64,000 bases of DNA from Limnoglobus roseus (GTDB lineage Bacteria; Planctomycetota; Planctomycetia; Gemmatales; Gemmataceae), in the NCBI RefSeq assembly GCF_008254045.1, contig NZ_CP042425.1:248001-312000 (forward strand), read 5' to 3'. Numbering within the stretch: the stretch's first letter is position 1; every line of letters begins with the position of its first letter. This document shows positions 1 through 9,312 of this stretch, one piece after another. The translations under genes were made by a program, and so were the position numbers. The notes under the pieces were generated by a model. It worked only from the letters and a program-made list of their open reading frames with translations. It ran no database searches and was not told where the DNA came from.

Positions 1-725
1 TGTTCGCCGCGCTCGATCAGGATGAACGAACAGAAATGCAGCCGCGTGTACGGCGAGAACCGCCCCCGGACGCCGAGAAGGTTCGCGCCCAACGGCCCGA
101 GGTACTGCTTCAACGCCGGGACGGCCCGGCCCCGGATTTCCGTGACGATGGAGAACGGCGACTGCGCGTGGGCAGGCGGCTCGTATAGCCCGCCGGCCAG
201 GAATTGCAACAGGTTCTCGACGACCGCGTACACGAACCACAGCACGGCCGCGAGTTCCGGGCGGCCCGCCGCATCAGCAGCGATCCACACCGCCCCGCCG
301 CCGCTCGCGGCCAGCGTCGAGAGGACGGTGATCGGGTTCCACAGCGTCGGCTGGAACGACCGGCCCGTGACCGTGCGGACGGCGATGGCGTGCTTCAGGT
401 GGAAGCCGACGATGAGCGCCAACGTCGCGACCGTCAGGCCGACGTGCGGAATCAGGTAGCCCCAGATCAGCCAGAGCAAAACCTTCCCGGCCGCCAGCAG
501 GAACAGCACGAACAAGCAGAACGGAATGCGGCCCGTCCGGCGGGGGTGCGAGGCCGGCGAGACAATCACGAGAACGGCCGTCAACGCCCACCCGACCAGC
601 CCGCCGGCCAACAGCCAGGGCATCCCGGAGATGGAGTCGCCGTGGTCAACTTCGCGCCGCCACAGGACGAACCCGACGGCTTCCGCGAGCGTTCCGAGAA
701 CGATGCCGAGAATCATCAGGGGCAT
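1..725 (-). CDS. integral membrane protein, C-terminus cut by window edge
   Basis: The minus strand is open from an ATG at 725 to the window edge, giving about 241 residues with no stop. The product starts MPLMILGIVLGTLAE and has several strongly hydrophobic stretches (about residues 1-22, 37-56, 68-90, 93-112 and 140-170), so it is a multi-pass inner-membrane protein. I do not recognise a family. The C-terminal part present here turns hydrophilic (TEIRGRAVPALKQYLG) and may be a cytosolic domain that continues outside the window. The codon pattern and hydropathy support coding on this strand; the plus-strand ORFs here look like shadows. Confidence 0.6.
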   Translation of the reverse strand, partial: MPLMILGIVLGTLAEAVGFVLWRREVDHGDSISGMPWLLAGGLVGWALTAVLVIVSPASHPRRTGRIPFCLFVLFLLAAGKVLLWLIWGYLIPHVGLTVATLALIVGFHLKHAIAVRTVTGRSFQPTLWNPITVLSTLAASGGGAVWIAADAAGRPELAAVLWFVYAVVENLLQFLAGGLYEPPAHAQSPFSIVTEIRGRAVPALKQYLGPLGANLLGVRGRFSPYTRLHFCSFILIERGE

Positions 726-791
726 GAGCGGCCACCCGGTGGGGAGGTTAGATTCCGAACGTCGAAACACGGGCCGGTACGAATTCCGGCC

Positions 792-923
792 CCCTCTCCC
801 CCGGCTTTGAGGGGGAGAGGGTTGGGGTGAGGGGGATGCCTTCAGCCCTCGGAAACTCGTCTCACCGGGAGAAAGGTTTACCCCTCACCCCAACCCTCTC
901 CCCCTCAAAGCCGGGGGAGAGGG
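792..923. repeat. 43-bp inverted repeat pair, copy 1
   Basis: Arms at 792-834 and 881-923 are perfect reverse complements, separated by 46 bases. Each arm also folds on itself (CCCTCTCCCCC, a GGCTTTGA loop, GGGGGAGAGGG). The same unit recurs as pairs at 25493-25621 and 45154-45292, always between genes. The pair could end transcription of the two minus-strand neighbours, or be a REP/MITE-like mobile palindrome; sequence alone does not decide. Confidence 0.85.
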
Positions 924-976
924 AGTCGTTCGGTTGGCCAGACCGCGTGTTAGCGTAGCCGTTGGAATTCCAACAT

Positions 977-2266
977 TCAATCTTGTTCTTGATTTTGTTG
1001 TTCGCCCGCCAGGACGGCTCGCATCCGCTCGCAATCCACGGCCCCTTCCCACCGGGCGACGACCACCGTGGCGACGCCGTTGCCGATGAGGTTCGTGATC
1101 GCCCGCGCCTCGGACATGAAGCGGTCGATACCCAACAAGAGCGCCAGCCCCGCGACCGGCACGTCCGGGACGACCGAGAGCGTGGCCGCGAGCGTGATGA
1201 ACCCGCCGCCCGTGACCGCCGCCGCCCCCTTCGAGGTCAGCAACAGCACGGCGAGGATCGCCAACTGCTGACCGATGCCGAGCGGCACGTTCGTCGCCTG
1301 CGCAATGAATACGGCGGCCATCGTCAGGTAGATTGACGTGCCGTCGAGATTGAACGAGTACCCCGTCGGGATGACCAACCCCACGACCGGCTTCGCACAG
1401 CCGAGGTTCTCCAACTTCGTCATCATCCGCGGCAGCGCCGCCTCCGAGGAGGACGTTCCCAGGACGATCAGCAGTTCTTCCTTGATGTACCGCAGAAACG
1501 CCCCGATGCGGAAGCCGGCGAGGCGGGCGATGGTGCCGAGGACGAGCGCGACGAACAGGACGCACGTCAGGTACACGCACGCCATCAGTTGGCCGAGCGA
1601 GACGAGGGTGCCGAGGCCGAACGCGCCGATGGTGAACGCCATCGCCCCGAACGCGCCGATCGGGGCCGCCCGCATGATGAAGCCAATGGCCAAGAACAGA
1701 ACGTGCGACAGGCGGTCGAGCAAGTCCACGAGGACGTGCCCCGGTTCGCCGTACAGCGACAGGGCCACGCCGAACAGCACGGAGAACACGAGCACCTGGA
1801 TGATTTCGCCGCCGGCGAACGCCCCGACCGCGGAGTCCGGGATCATGTGCAACAGCAGATCGACTGCCTTCAGCGACTTCGCCTGCGTCTTGTAGCTCTC
1901 GACGGCGGAGGCGTCGAGGGTGGCTGGGTCGGCGTTGATCCCCGCCCCCGGCCGCACGACGTTCACCACGACGAGGCCGATGGCCAGCGCGAGTGTCGAG
2001 ACGACTTCGAAATAGACGAGCGCCTTCAGCCCGACGCGGCCGACCTTCTTCATGTCGCCGACCTTCGCGATGCCGACGACGACGGTCGTGAAGATGATCG
2101 GGGCGATCATCATCTTGATGAGCCGGATGAACCCATCGCCGAGCGGCTTCATCGCGGTGCCGGTGGCCGGGAAGAAGTGGCCGACGGCCGCCCCGAGCGC
2201 GATGGCGACGAGCACTTGGAAATACAGGTGGGCGTAGAACGGACGGCGGGCCGGCGGGCTGGGCAT
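977..2266 (-). CDS. dctA: DctA/GltP-type dicarboxylate:cation symporter
   Basis: About 429 residues of the dicarboxylate/amino acid:cation (DAACS) symporter family, which brings C4-dicarboxylates or glutamate/aspartate into the cell with Na+ or H+. Visible family signatures are the serine-rich re-entrant loop ([16 protein letters not shown]) and the cation/substrate motif [11 protein letters not shown], followed by the second hairpin ([13 protein letters not shown]) and the NLIGNGVAT segment near the C-terminus. Eight or so hydrophobic segments are present. The ORF extends to 2305, but the ATG at 2266 ([16 protein letters not shown]) directly precedes the first family-like helix and is preferred. 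The length fits DctA. Which substrate is used cannot be told from sequence. Confidence 0.9.
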   Translation of the reverse strand: MPSPPARRPFYAHLYFQVLVAIALGAAVGHFFPATGTAMKPLGDGFIRLIKMMIAPIIFTTVVVGIAKVGDMKKVGRVGLKALVYFEVVSTLALAIGLVVVNVVRPGAGINADPATLDASAVESYKTQAKSLKAVDLLLHMIPDSAVGAFAGGEIIQVLVFSVLFGVALSLYGEPGHVLVDLLDRLSHVLFLAIGFIMRAAPIGAFGAMAFTIGAFGLGTLVSLGQLMACVYLTCVLFVALVLGTIARLAGFRIGAFLRYIKEELLIVLGTSSSEAALPRMMTKLENLGCAKPVVGLVIPTGYSFNLDGTSIYLTMAAVFIAQATNVPLGIGQQLAILAVLLLTSKGAAAVTGGGFITLAATLSVVPDVPVAGLALLLGIDRFMSEARAITNLIGNGVATVVVARWEGAVDCERMRAVLAGEQQNQEQD

Positions 2267-2370
2267 GACACGCTCGGAAAAGGAGAACCGGGGCCCTGGG
2301 GCCATCGCTCCGTTCCAGTCTTACAATTTCCCTTCCTCTCTGGCCCGATGTCGATTCGAAGGATCACCGC

Positions 2371-4200
2371 ATGAGTACGCCGCCCGAACCCCGCAACGTC
2401 GCCACGCCATTGAGCAAGAACGGCCACTTGCTGAAGTGGGTCGAGAAGATGGCCCGCCTGACACAGCCGGCCGCGATCCACTGGGTAGACGGCTCGCAAG
2501 CGGAGTACGACGCCCTCTGCACACAGATGGTCGCGAGCGGCTCACTCACCAAACTCAACGAGAACCTCTGGCCGGGTTGCTACTACGCCCGGTCCGACGC
2601 GGGCGACGTGGCGCGAGTCGAAGACCGCACGTTCATCTGCTCGTACTCCAAGCACGCGGCCGGGCCGACCAACAACTGGGAAGAGCCGTACCAGATGCGG
2701 CGGAAGCTGAAGGAGTTGTTCAACGGCTCGATGCGCGGCCGGACGATGTACGTGCTGCCGTTCAGCATGGGGCCGGTCGGCTCGCCGATGTCGCAGATCG
2801 GCGTACAGCTCACCGACTCGCCGTATGTGGTCGTCAGCATGCGGATCATGGCCCGAGTCGGGCTGCCGGTGTACGCCGAGATCGACGCCGGTAAGCGGGT
2901 GGTGCCGTGCATGCACACGCTGGGGGCACCGCTGTCGCCGGGGCAGAAGGACGTGCCGTGGCCGTGCAACAAGGAGAAGTACATCGTCCACTTCCCCGAG
3001 ACGCGGGAGATCTGGTCCTACGGGTCCGGGTACGGCGGCAACGCCCTGCTCGGCAAGAAGTGTTTCGCCCTCCGCATCGCGTCGAACATCGCCCGCGACG
3101 AGGGCTGGATGGCCGAGCACATGCTCATCCTCGGCGTCGAGAACCCGCAGGGCGAGAAGACGTACGTGAGTGCCGCGTTCCCGTCGGCGTGCGGCAAGAC
3201 GAACTTCGCCATGCTCATCCCGCCGGCCGGGTTCGAGGGGTGGAAGGTGTGGACCGTCGGCGACGACATCGCCTGGCTGAAGCCGGACGCCGAGAACCGA
3301 TTGCGGGCCATCAACCCGGAGAGCGGCTTCTTCGGCGTCGCCCCCGGCACGTCGGTGAAGACGAACCCGAACGCGATGGCGGCCCTGTCGCGCAACACCA
3401 TCTTCACGAATGTGGCCCTGACGCCGGACGGCGGCGTGTGGTGGGAGGGCATGACCGACGAGCCGCCGGCCGAGTGCCTCGACTGGCAGGGCAAGACGTG
3501 GACGCCGCAGATCGCGAAGGAAACCGGCGCGAAGGCGGCCCATCCGAACGCCCGGTTCACGGCCCCAGCGTCGCAGTGCCCGACGATGGACCCGGCGTGG
3601 GAAGACCCGGCCGGCGTGCCGATCAGCGCGATCATCTTCGGCGGCCGTCGGTCGTCCACGATCCCGCTCGTGTACCAAGCCTTCAACTGGAGTGCCGGCG
3701 TGTACACCGGCGCGACCACGGGGTCCGAGACGACGGCGGCCGCGGTCGGGGCGACGGGGGCGGTCCGCCGCGATCCGATGGCGATGCTGCCGTTCTGCGG
3801 CTACCACATGGGCGACTACTTCCGCCACTGGATTCGCATGCAGCGGGAGTTGAGCGAGACGCCGAAGATCTTCCACGTCAACTGGTTCCGCAAGGGGCCG
3901 GACGGCAAGTTCCTGTGGCCAGGCTTCGGGCAGAACATGCGGGTGCTGAAGTGGATCGTGGACCGCGTCCGCGGCCGGTCGTTGGGCCGTGAGTCGCCGA
4001 TCGGCTGGGTGCCGCGGTACGACGACCTGGAGTGGAGCGGCCTCGACTTCTCGCGTGAGCAGTTCGAGCAACTGCAACTCATCGACCGCGATGCGTGGCG
4101 TGCCGAAGTGCTGGGGCACGAGGAACTGTTCATCAAGCTCCACGACCGCTTGCCGCCGGAAGCGGTGTACGAGCGCGAGTTGCTGATCTGCCGGCTGTAA
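2371..4200 (+). CDS. pckG: phosphoenolpyruvate carboxykinase (GTP)
   Basis: 609 residues, the normal size for the GTP-dependent enzyme, which interconverts oxaloacetate + GTP and PEP + CO2 + GDP in gluconeogenesis and anaplerosis in the cytosol. The phosphate-binding kinase-1a loop [14 protein letters not shown] lies near residue 270, and the PEPCK-specific region [16 protein letters not shown] near residue 215-230. The W-x-G-M-T-DEPP region ([10 protein letters not shown]) and the [23 protein letters not shown] block near the C-terminus are typical of the GTP class, not the ATP class. The gene starts 104 bases from the divergently read symporter gene; that pairing would suit C4-dicarboxylate use, but this is inference. 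Confidence 0.97.
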   Translation: MSTPPEPRNVATPLSKNGHLLKWVEKMARLTQPAAIHWVDGSQAEYDALCTQMVASGSLTKLNENLWPGCYYARSDAGDVARVEDRTFICSYSKHAAGPTNNWEEPYQMRRKLKELFNGSMRGRTMYVLPFSMGPVGSPMSQIGVQLTDSPYVVVSMRIMARVGLPVYAEIDAGKRVVPCMHTLGAPLSPGQKDVPWPCNKEKYIVHFPETREIWSYGSGYGGNALLGKKCFALRIASNIARDEGWMAEHMLILGVENPQGEKTYVSAAFPSACGKTNFAMLIPPAGFEGWKVWTVGDDIAWLKPDAENRLRAINPESGFFGVAPGTSVKTNPNAMAALSRNTIFTNVALTPDGGVWWEGMTDEPPAECLDWQGKTWTPQIAKETGAKAAHPNARFTAPASQCPTMDPAWEDPAGVPISAIIFGGRRSSTIPLVYQAFNWSAGVYTGATTGSETTAAAVGATGAVRRDPMAMLPFCGYHMGDYFRHWIRMQRELSETPKIFHVNWFRKGPDGKFLWPGFGQNMRVLKWIVDRVRGRSLGRESPIGWVPRYDDLEWSGLDFSREQFEQLQLIDRDAWRAEVLGHEELFIKLHDRLPPEAVYERELLICRL

Positions 4201-4216
4201 GTTTCCGGGTGTGATT

Positions 4217-5140
4217 CTACCCTGCGGCGGCGGCCCGCCGCAGGCGGTCGCGCACGCCCGCCCACTCGGGCGTGTCCGGTGGCAGTTCGATCACGATGCG
4301 GTCGAACCGGCCGTCGTCGAGTTCGTGCAACGTCGCGTACAGGTCGGCCGCCGCCTGAAGGGGGTCACTTCCGAGTTTCCAGCGGTACACGCGCCCGCTC
4401 ACGTCCCCCGGTTCGCCATCAGTTAAGACCACCGGGGTCCGCGGGCTGTAGTGCTTCGCCATCTGGCCGGGCGACTTCGCGATGCCGGCTTCGCTCGCGC
4501 CTTCGGTTAGCGGGCCGACAACCGCTTCCAGCATCGGTGCGGAGATCAGGCCGGGCCGCAGGATGCGAACGCCGGCCGTCACGTCCACGACCGTCGATTC
4601 GATGCCGCCGGGGCACGGGCCGCCGTCGAGAATCGCGTCGATGCGGCCGTTCAAACTCTTGGCGACGTGGTCAGCCCGCGTCGGCGAAAGCTCCGTCGAG
4701 CGATTCGCGCTCGGAGCGGCGACCGGCACGTCGGCGGCGCGGATCAACGCCCGGGCGACGGCGTGGTTCGGGCAACGGACAGCCACCGTCGGTCCGCCCG
4801 CCGTCACCACGGCGGGCACGTCCGGCCGCTTCGGTAGCACCAGCGTCAGGGGGCCAGGCCAGAACGCCGCGGCTAACTTCGCAGCCACCTCCGGCCAGTC
4901 GGCGGCCACGCGGGAGACTTGCTCCGGGTCCGCGACGTGAACGATCACCGGGTTCGTCGCCGGCCGGCCCTTCGCCGCGAAAATTCCTTGTACTGCGGCT
5001 TCGTCCAGGGCGTTCGCCCCCAGGCCGTAGACGGTCTCGGTGGGGAAGGCGACCAGCCCGCCGGTGCGCAAAACGGCGGCCGCGTCGGCGATCACGGCCG
5101 GGTCGGGGTTCAGAGGATCGACCGACCAAATGCGCGTCAC
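4217..5140 (-). CDS. sua5: L-threonylcarbamoyladenylate synthase (Sua5/YwlC type)
   Basis: About 307 residues. It makes threonylcarbamoyl-AMP from threonine, bicarbonate and ATP, the first step of t6A37 modification of ANN-decoding tRNAs. The YrdC domain is recognised by GLVAFPTETVYGLGANA, KGRPATNPVIVHV, FWPGPLTLVL, VAVRCPNH and the VAAPSANRS loop. A C-terminal Sua5 extension (KSPGQMAKHYSPRTPVVL onward) marks the long form. The ORF runs upstream to 5248, but a GTG at 5140 with an AGGA site a few bases ahead places the start right before the family N-terminus (VTRIWSVDP), and leaves a 91-base divergent spacer to the TPR gene. Confidence 0.93.
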   Translation of the reverse strand: MTRIWSVDPLNPDPAVIADAAAVLRTGGLVAFPTETVYGLGANALDEAAVQGIFAAKGRPATNPVIVHVADPEQVSRVAADWPEVAAKLAAAFWPGPLTLVLPKRPDVPAVVTAGGPTVAVRCPNHAVARALIRAADVPVAAPSANRSTELSPTRADHVAKSLNGRIDAILDGGPCPGGIESTVVDVTAGVRILRPGLISAPMLEAVVGPLTEGASEAGIAKSPGQMAKHYSPRTPVVLTDGEPGDVSGRVYRWKLGSDPLQAAADLYATLHELDDGRFDRIVIELPPDTPEWAGVRDRLRRAAAAG

Positions 5141-5231
5141 GGGAAGGTTCCTGATTACGGTGGGCCCGAAAGTGGATACTATTGAGATTACAGGACACCG
5201 TCGGAACGCGGACCTCGGCCCCAGGACTGCC

Positions 5232-6680
5232 ATGCCGCCCGCTAACAAGAAGAACGCCCTCCCCAGCCCAACCTCCGATCAGCGGCGCGTCGCCATCGAA
5301 AACTTCGACCGCGCCCGCCAGGTCATGGGGAACGGCCAGTATGACTACGCCATCGAGATGTTGCTCACCTGTTGCAAGATCGACCCGAGCAATTTCGGCT
5401 TCCGCCAGTTGCTCCGTCGGGCGCAGAAGGAGAAGTACGGCAACAACCTCCGCGGCAGCCGGTTTAACTTCCTGTCGTCGTCCCGCACGAAGACGCGGAT
5501 CAAGGCAGCGAAGGCGAGCGGCGAGTACCTGAAGGTACTCGAGTACGGCGAAGAAGCGCTCACGAAGAACCCGTGGGACTCCGGCGTGCAGATGGACATG
5601 GCCGAGGCGTTCGACGCGCTCGGCTTGCTCGATCTCGCCGTTTTCAGCCTCGATCAAGCCCGGCAGAAGTACCCGCGGGACGCCACTTTGAACCGGGCGC
5701 TCGCCCGCCTGTTCGAGAAGCGCGGCGACTTCCAGAAGGCCATCGTCCTGTGGCAGTTGGTGAAGGAAGTCGTTCCGTCGGACGTGGAAGCGTCGCACAA
5801 GGGGAAGGACTTGGCCGCCAGCGAGACGATCGCCCGCGGCGGGTACGCCGAGAGTGTGTCCGGGTCGAAGCCGTCGCCGGTGCTGGACAAGCTCGAACAG
5901 CAGGCGAGCGGCAAGCACGAGAAACTCAGCCGCGAGACGGAAGCCCTCTTGAAGCGGATCGAGGCCGACCCGACGGAGCCGAGCTTGTACCTGCAACTGG
6001 CCCAGTCGTTTCGTAAGTCCGCGCAGCACGACCGGGCACGGGCCACGCTCCAACAGGGCCTCGGGCCGACCGGCAACCACTTTACGCTGCAATTGGAGTT
6101 GATGGAACTGGACCTGATGCCGCTGCGGAAGAACCTCGAACACACCGAGGCCAAACTGAAGGCGAAGAAGGCGAAGGGCGACGACGACAACGACGACGGG
6201 CCGTCGGAGGAAGAATTGGCCAAGCTGCGGGTCAAGCAGGTGAAGGAGATCAACGCCCGCGAGATCGAAATCTTCCGCACGCGGGCCGACCGCTACCCGA
6301 CCGACCTATCCATGCGGCTGGAACTCGGCACCCGCTTGTTGAAGGCGGACTTGGTGGACGAGGCGATTACGGAACTGCAACACGTCCGCCGCGACGAGAA
6401 GCTCAAAGGCAAGGCGGCGATGTATCTGGGCCTCTGCTTCCGTCGGCGGGCGAACTGGCGGCTGGCGCAGCGGAACTTCGAGGAAGCCCTTCAAACTTTG
6501 CCGCCGACGGACGAGATGGCTCGCAAGGAAGTGCTTTTCCAACTCGCGACCGGCTCGGCCGAGATCGGCGAACTGCAACGGGCCATCGACCTGGGCCACG
6601 AGTTGGCGAACATGGACTTCAACTTCCGCAACATCGGCAAACTGCTCGACGACTGGGAAGACCGGGTGCAGAAGGCGTGA
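5232..6680 (+). CDS. tetratricopeptide repeat protein
   Basis: 482 residues from the ATG at 5232 (MPPANKKNALPSPTSD); the open frame extends back to 5040 but would then overlap the divergent sua5-like gene. Repeated 34-residue-like helix pairs are visible (for example YDYAIEMLLTCCKIDPSN, YLKVLEYGEEALTKNPWD, LYLQLAQSFRKSAQHDRA, WRLAQRNFEEALQTLPP), so it is a TPR scaffold. There is no signal peptide or membrane segment, so it is probably cytosolic. A charged, disordered-looking linker rich in Lys, Asp and Glu lies near residues 305-330 and splits the repeats into two groups. The stop overlaps the next start (GTGA), so the two genes are translationally coupled. Partner and function are unknown. 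Confidence 0.85.
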   Translation: MPPANKKNALPSPTSDQRRVAIENFDRARQVMGNGQYDYAIEMLLTCCKIDPSNFGFRQLLRRAQKEKYGNNLRGSRFNFLSSSRTKTRIKAAKASGEYLKVLEYGEEALTKNPWDSGVQMDMAEAFDALGLLDLAVFSLDQARQKYPRDATLNRALARLFEKRGDFQKAIVLWQLVKEVVPSDVEASHKGKDLAASETIARGGYAESVSGSKPSPVLDKLEQQASGKHEKLSRETEALLKRIEADPTEPSLYLQLAQSFRKSAQHDRARATLQQGLGPTGNHFTLQLELMELDLMPLRKNLEHTEAKLKAKKAKGDDDNDDGPSEEELAKLRVKQVKEINAREIEIFRTRADRYPTDLSMRLELGTRLLKADLVDEAITELQHVRRDEKLKGKAAMYLGLCFRRRANWRLAQRNFEEALQTLPPTDEMARKEVLFQLATGSAEIGELQRAIDLGHELANMDFNFRNIGKLLDDWEDRVQKA

Positions 6681-6997
6681 GCGTTCACGCCATCCGCCTG
6701 CGGGGGTTTTGGACCGCCGCCGAAGTTGAACCCGGCCGCGTGCGGTACGCCCGCAACTTCGGCCGCCCGCGAACCCTGGACGCGGGCGAAACCGTCTGGC
6801 TGGTAGGCTCGCGTTCGCCGGGAGCGGGACAGGTTCTTCTGAACTGGCAACCCGTCGGCGCAATTCACGCTGACGAGCCATTCGCCTTCGAAATCACATC
6901 AATCCTTCAACCGCGGAACACCGTCGAGATCGAAATTGCGGCCGGCGAGGACAAGTTGTTGGGCGAAATCGCCCTCGAAATCCGATCGTCCGACTGA
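6677..6997 (+). CDS. small conserved-looking hypothetical protein coupled to TPR gene
   Basis: 106 residues starting at a GTG that overlaps the TGA of the TPR gene, which indicates coupled translation and probably a shared job. The sequence has no signal peptide, transmembrane segment or catalytic motif. Its alternating hydrophobic/polar pattern (GRVRYARNFGRP, GETVWLVGSRSPGAGQVLLNWQPVG, NTVEIEIAAG) suggests a small all-beta sandwich. I do not recognise a named family. Confidence 0.7.
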   Translation: MSVHAIRLRGFWTAAEVEPGRVRYARNFGRPRTLDAGETVWLVGSRSPGAGQVLLNWQPVGAIHADEPFAFEITSILQPRNTVEIEIAAGEDKLLGEIALEIRSSD

Positions 6998-7159
6998 TCC
7001 GCATCTGAATTTTCACGCCCGCTTCCGAATCGCCCCCGTTCGACTGACGGTTTTCACCGCCCGGTTCGATTTGATCGCCCGCGATTATCCGACAGCGCCC
7101 GAACTCTGAGCTACAGTTTCGCTGAACTGACCCTCAACCGCATTTAGGGCCAAGACGAC

Positions 7160-7798
7160 ATGGCCACCTGTCCCCTGTGTCTGTTTTCGAACTCGCCGGA
7201 AGCGGCCGTGTGCGCCCGGTGTGGAAAATTCCGCTTCCCGGCCGGGCCGACCGAGAGCGAGTTCATCGGCGAAGGGCACACCCGCCTGTTGGCGAGCGTG
7301 CACTGCGAGCAGGACACCGACGACGAGTCGGGCCGGCGCACCATCCGCGGGCCGCTGACCGTGACGAAGTCGGCCGTGCAGTCGAGCATGGCCACCGTCG
7401 CGGCGACGGCCGTCGCCGGCGACAGCGACGCCTACTCGGTCGTGACCATCGACACGACGCCGGCGCCGCTGGCCCCGGCCCCGCCGCGGCTGATCGTGAT
7501 TCGCGGCGAAAAGGTGAACGCCGAGTACCTGATCCTGAACGGCAAGAACTTCATGGGCCGCTCGGCCGATAAGCCGGTAGACATCGACCTGACCGGACAG
7601 GAATCCTCAGAACAAGTGTGGTCCTCGCGGCAGCACGCGGTCATCATCTTCGACCGCGGGATGCTCTTGATCGAAGACCTGAGCAGCTTGAACGGCACGT
7701 TCGTCAACCGCTCCCGCCTCCACCCCGGCCAGCAGCGGATGCTGCAATCCAACGACGTGATTCAGGTCGGCACGGTGCAGTTCAAGGTGACGATGTAG
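7160..7798 (+). CDS. FHA-domain protein with N-terminal zinc ribbon
   Basis: 212 residues. The N-terminus has a CPLC...CARC double-cysteine zinc ribbon (residues 4-22). A low-complexity linker rich in Ala and Pro follows, and a forkhead-associated domain fills the C-terminal half: the family marks are FMGRSADKPVDID, the SSRQHAVI core and DLSSLNGTFVN, near residues 130-185. FHA domains bind phosphothreonine peptides, so it could read the output of Ser/Thr kinases like the two in this window; that link is inference. There is no signal peptide. Confidence 0.88.
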   Translation: MATCPLCLFSNSPEAAVCARCGKFRFPAGPTESEFIGEGHTRLLASVHCEQDTDDESGRRTIRGPLTVTKSAVQSSMATVAATAVAGDSDAYSVVTIDTTPAPLAPAPPRLIVIRGEKVNAEYLILNGKNFMGRSADKPVDIDLTGQESSEQVWSSRQHAVIIFDRGMLLIEDLSSLNGTFVNRSRLHPGQQRMLQSNDVIQVGTVQFKVTM

Positions 7799-7875
7799 GC
7801 CACCGCCTCGACGCCGAAGGCGTCCGGGCAGAACGCCGTGAGCGGAAGCCCCAGGAACAGCCACCCCAACACGAT

Positions 7876-7915
7876 CGCCCCGTAGGGGCCGACGCGCGTC
7901 GGCCCCTACGGGGCG
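7876..7915. repeat. perfect 40-bp palindrome
   Basis: Two 20-base arms (7876-7895 and 7896-7915) are exact reverse complements with no loop between them. It lies in the 163-base spacer between the convergent FHA and queF genes. It could act as a bidirectional transcription stop but has no T-tract on either strand; a REP-like palindrome is equally possible. Confidence 0.85.
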
Positions 7916-7961
7916 AAACGCATTTCCCGCCGCGGTCTGGGACTTCCGCCCGCGGCTGGCT

Positions 7962-8342
7962 TCACCCCGGCCTCGTCTGCTCGGCCGTATAGCTCGCGGT
8001 GACGTTCGTGCTGATGCCGCCGCGCGGGGTCCACTTCGACACGACCACGCACCGCACCGGCTGCGACGCTTCCACGAAATCATCGAGCAGGCGGTTCGTC
8101 ACCTGCTCGTAGAAAATCCCCTGGTTGCGGAACCGCTGTAGGTACAGTTTCAGCGACTTCAATTCGACGCACTTCTCGCCCGGCGTGTAGGTGAACACGA
8201 TCGTGCCGTAGTCCGGTTGGCCCGTCTTCGGGCAGACGCTCGTGAACTCCGGGCAGATGATCTCGATGCTGTAGTCGCGGCCCGGTTTCGGGTTCGGAAA
8301 GGTTTCGAGCTGGTCGGCGGACGGCGTTTCGGTGAAATCCAT
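7962..8342 (-). CDS. queF: NADPH-dependent preQ0 reductase
   Basis: 126 residues, the short (unimodular) QueF that reduces the nitrile 7-cyano-7-deazaguanine (preQ0) to the amine preQ1 in queuosine synthesis. The nucleophilic Cys37 and general acid Asp44 sit in [14 protein letters not shown], and the NADPH/substrate motif [20 protein letters not shown] follows. The next pathway gene to act upstream, queC, is divergent 186 bases away. The tunnelling fold family and length match well. Confidence 0.96.
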   Translation of the reverse strand: MDFTETPSADQLETFPNPKPGRDYSIEIICPEFTSVCPKTGQPDYGTIVFTYTPGEKCVELKSLKLYLQRFRNQGIFYEQVTNRLLDDFVEASQPVRCVVVSKWTPRGGISTNVTASYTAEQTRPG

Positions 8343-8357
8343 GATGCCTCTCTAAGA

Positions 8358-8494
8358 AGTCTCGCGCAAAGCCGCCAAGAAAACAAGAGGAAAAACTGGA
8401 AGAGTTCTTTGGAGAAGAAATGAATCTCCTCTTCTTCGCGTCTTGGCGGCTTTGCGCGAGACTCTTCTTGTCTTCTAGCGGCTTAGCGCGAGAC
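8358..8494. repeat. 23-bp inverted repeat plus a partial third copy in the queF-queC spacer
   Basis: Arms 8358-8380 and 8441-8463 are perfect reverse complements (one arm begins AGTCTCGCGCAAAGCCGCC). A shorter relative of the second arm (AGCGGCTTAGCGCGAGACT) follows at about 8477-8495. The element fills most of the 186-base divergent spacer, where the promoters of queF and queC must lie. The repeat looks like a dispersed palindrome, not a known riboswitch. Confidence 0.8.
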
Positions 8495-8528
8495 TAATTC
8501 TATAACCTCCCTCCCGGAAAGGCCGATC

Positions 8529-9212
8529 ATGGCTCGCGCGGTGGTGTTGCTCAGCGGCGGCCTCGACAGCACGACGACGCTGGCCGTGGCGAAGGATCAG
8601 GGGTACGAACTCTACGCCCTCAGCGTGGACTACGGCCAACGGCACAAGGTCGAACTCGCGCGAGCGGCGACGGTCGCCCGGCAGTTCGGCGTGGCCAATC
8701 ACCGCACGGTGACGCTCGATCTGCGAGCCATCGGCGGCTCGGCCCTCACCGCGGACGTGGCCGTGCCGAAGGACCGCACCGACGCCGCGATGGGCCACGG
8801 CGTGCCGATCACCTACGTCCCGGCCCGCAACACGATCCTTCTCGGCGTCGCCCTCGGCTATGCCGAAACCGTCGGCGCGTTCGACTTGTTCATTGGCGCG
8901 AACGTCCTCGACTACTCCGGCTACCCCGACTGTCGGCCGGAGTTCCTGACCGCGTTCGAGAGTCTCGCCAATCTCGCAACGAAGGCCGGCGTCGAGGGCA
9001 CCGGCCGCTTCCGCGTTCACGCCCCGCTCTTGAAGCTGACGAAGGCCGAGATCATCCGCGAGGGCACCCGCCTCGGCGTCGATTTCGGACAAACGCTCAG
9101 TTGCTACGACCCGGACGCCGCCGGAAAGGCGTGCGGCCACTGCGACTCGTGCTTGCTCCGCAAGAAGGGCTTCGCAGAAGCGGGCGTGCCCGATCCGACG
9201 GCGTATCAGTAG
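8529..9212 (+). CDS. queC: 7-cyano-7-deazaguanine (preQ0) synthase
   Basis: 227 residues. QueC turns 7-carboxy-7-deazaguanine, ammonia and ATP into preQ0. The N-terminal PP-loop SGGLDST (residues 9-15) binds ATP, and four zinc-binding cysteines are present in the C-terminal C-x8-C-x2-C-x2-C cluster ending CGHCDSC, near residues 195-210. The [12 protein letters not shown] and the [16 protein letters not shown] segments are family hallmarks. Together with queF it covers two successive steps of the queuosine branch; queD, queE and tgt are not in the window. Confidence 0.97.
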   Translation: MARAVVLLSGGLDSTTTLAVAKDQGYELYALSVDYGQRHKVELARAATVARQFGVANHRTVTLDLRAIGGSALTADVAVPKDRTDAAMGHGVPITYVPARNTILLGVALGYAETVGAFDLFIGANVLDYSGYPDCRPEFLTAFESLANLATKAGVEGTGRFRVHAPLLKLTKAEIIREGTRLGVDFGQTLSCYDPDAAGKACGHCDSCLLRKKGFAEAGVPDPTAYQ

Positions 9213-9312
9213 CGGTCGCCCCCGCACTTCCTAAACTGAAGATTGCGACCCGAGAAGCGAATCACCCGGTAGCGTGCGGCCGCCCCGCCCCGCGACCCGA
9301 GGCCCGGCAGTG

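Noticed and set aside
204..830. Long plus-strand ORFs at 22-459, 204-830 and 526-810.
   Set aside because: They are rich in Arg, Pro and Gln in the manner of shadow frames in high-GC DNA, while the minus strand reads as an uninterrupted hydrophobic membrane protein.
2542..4143. A 533-codon open frame on the minus strand opposite pckG.
   Set aside because: It is a shadow of the GC-rich third-codon pattern; pckG on the plus strand has full family similarity.
4671..6143. A 490-codon open minus-strand frame across the TPR gene and the sua5-like gene.
   Set aside because: Its product is Arg- and Leu-rich with no domain, while both strands' real genes are recognisable in other frames.
8343..8528. 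preQ1 riboswitch between queF and queC.
   Set aside because: No preQ1-I or -II core was recognisable; the visible structure is a simple inverted repeat with a third partial arm.
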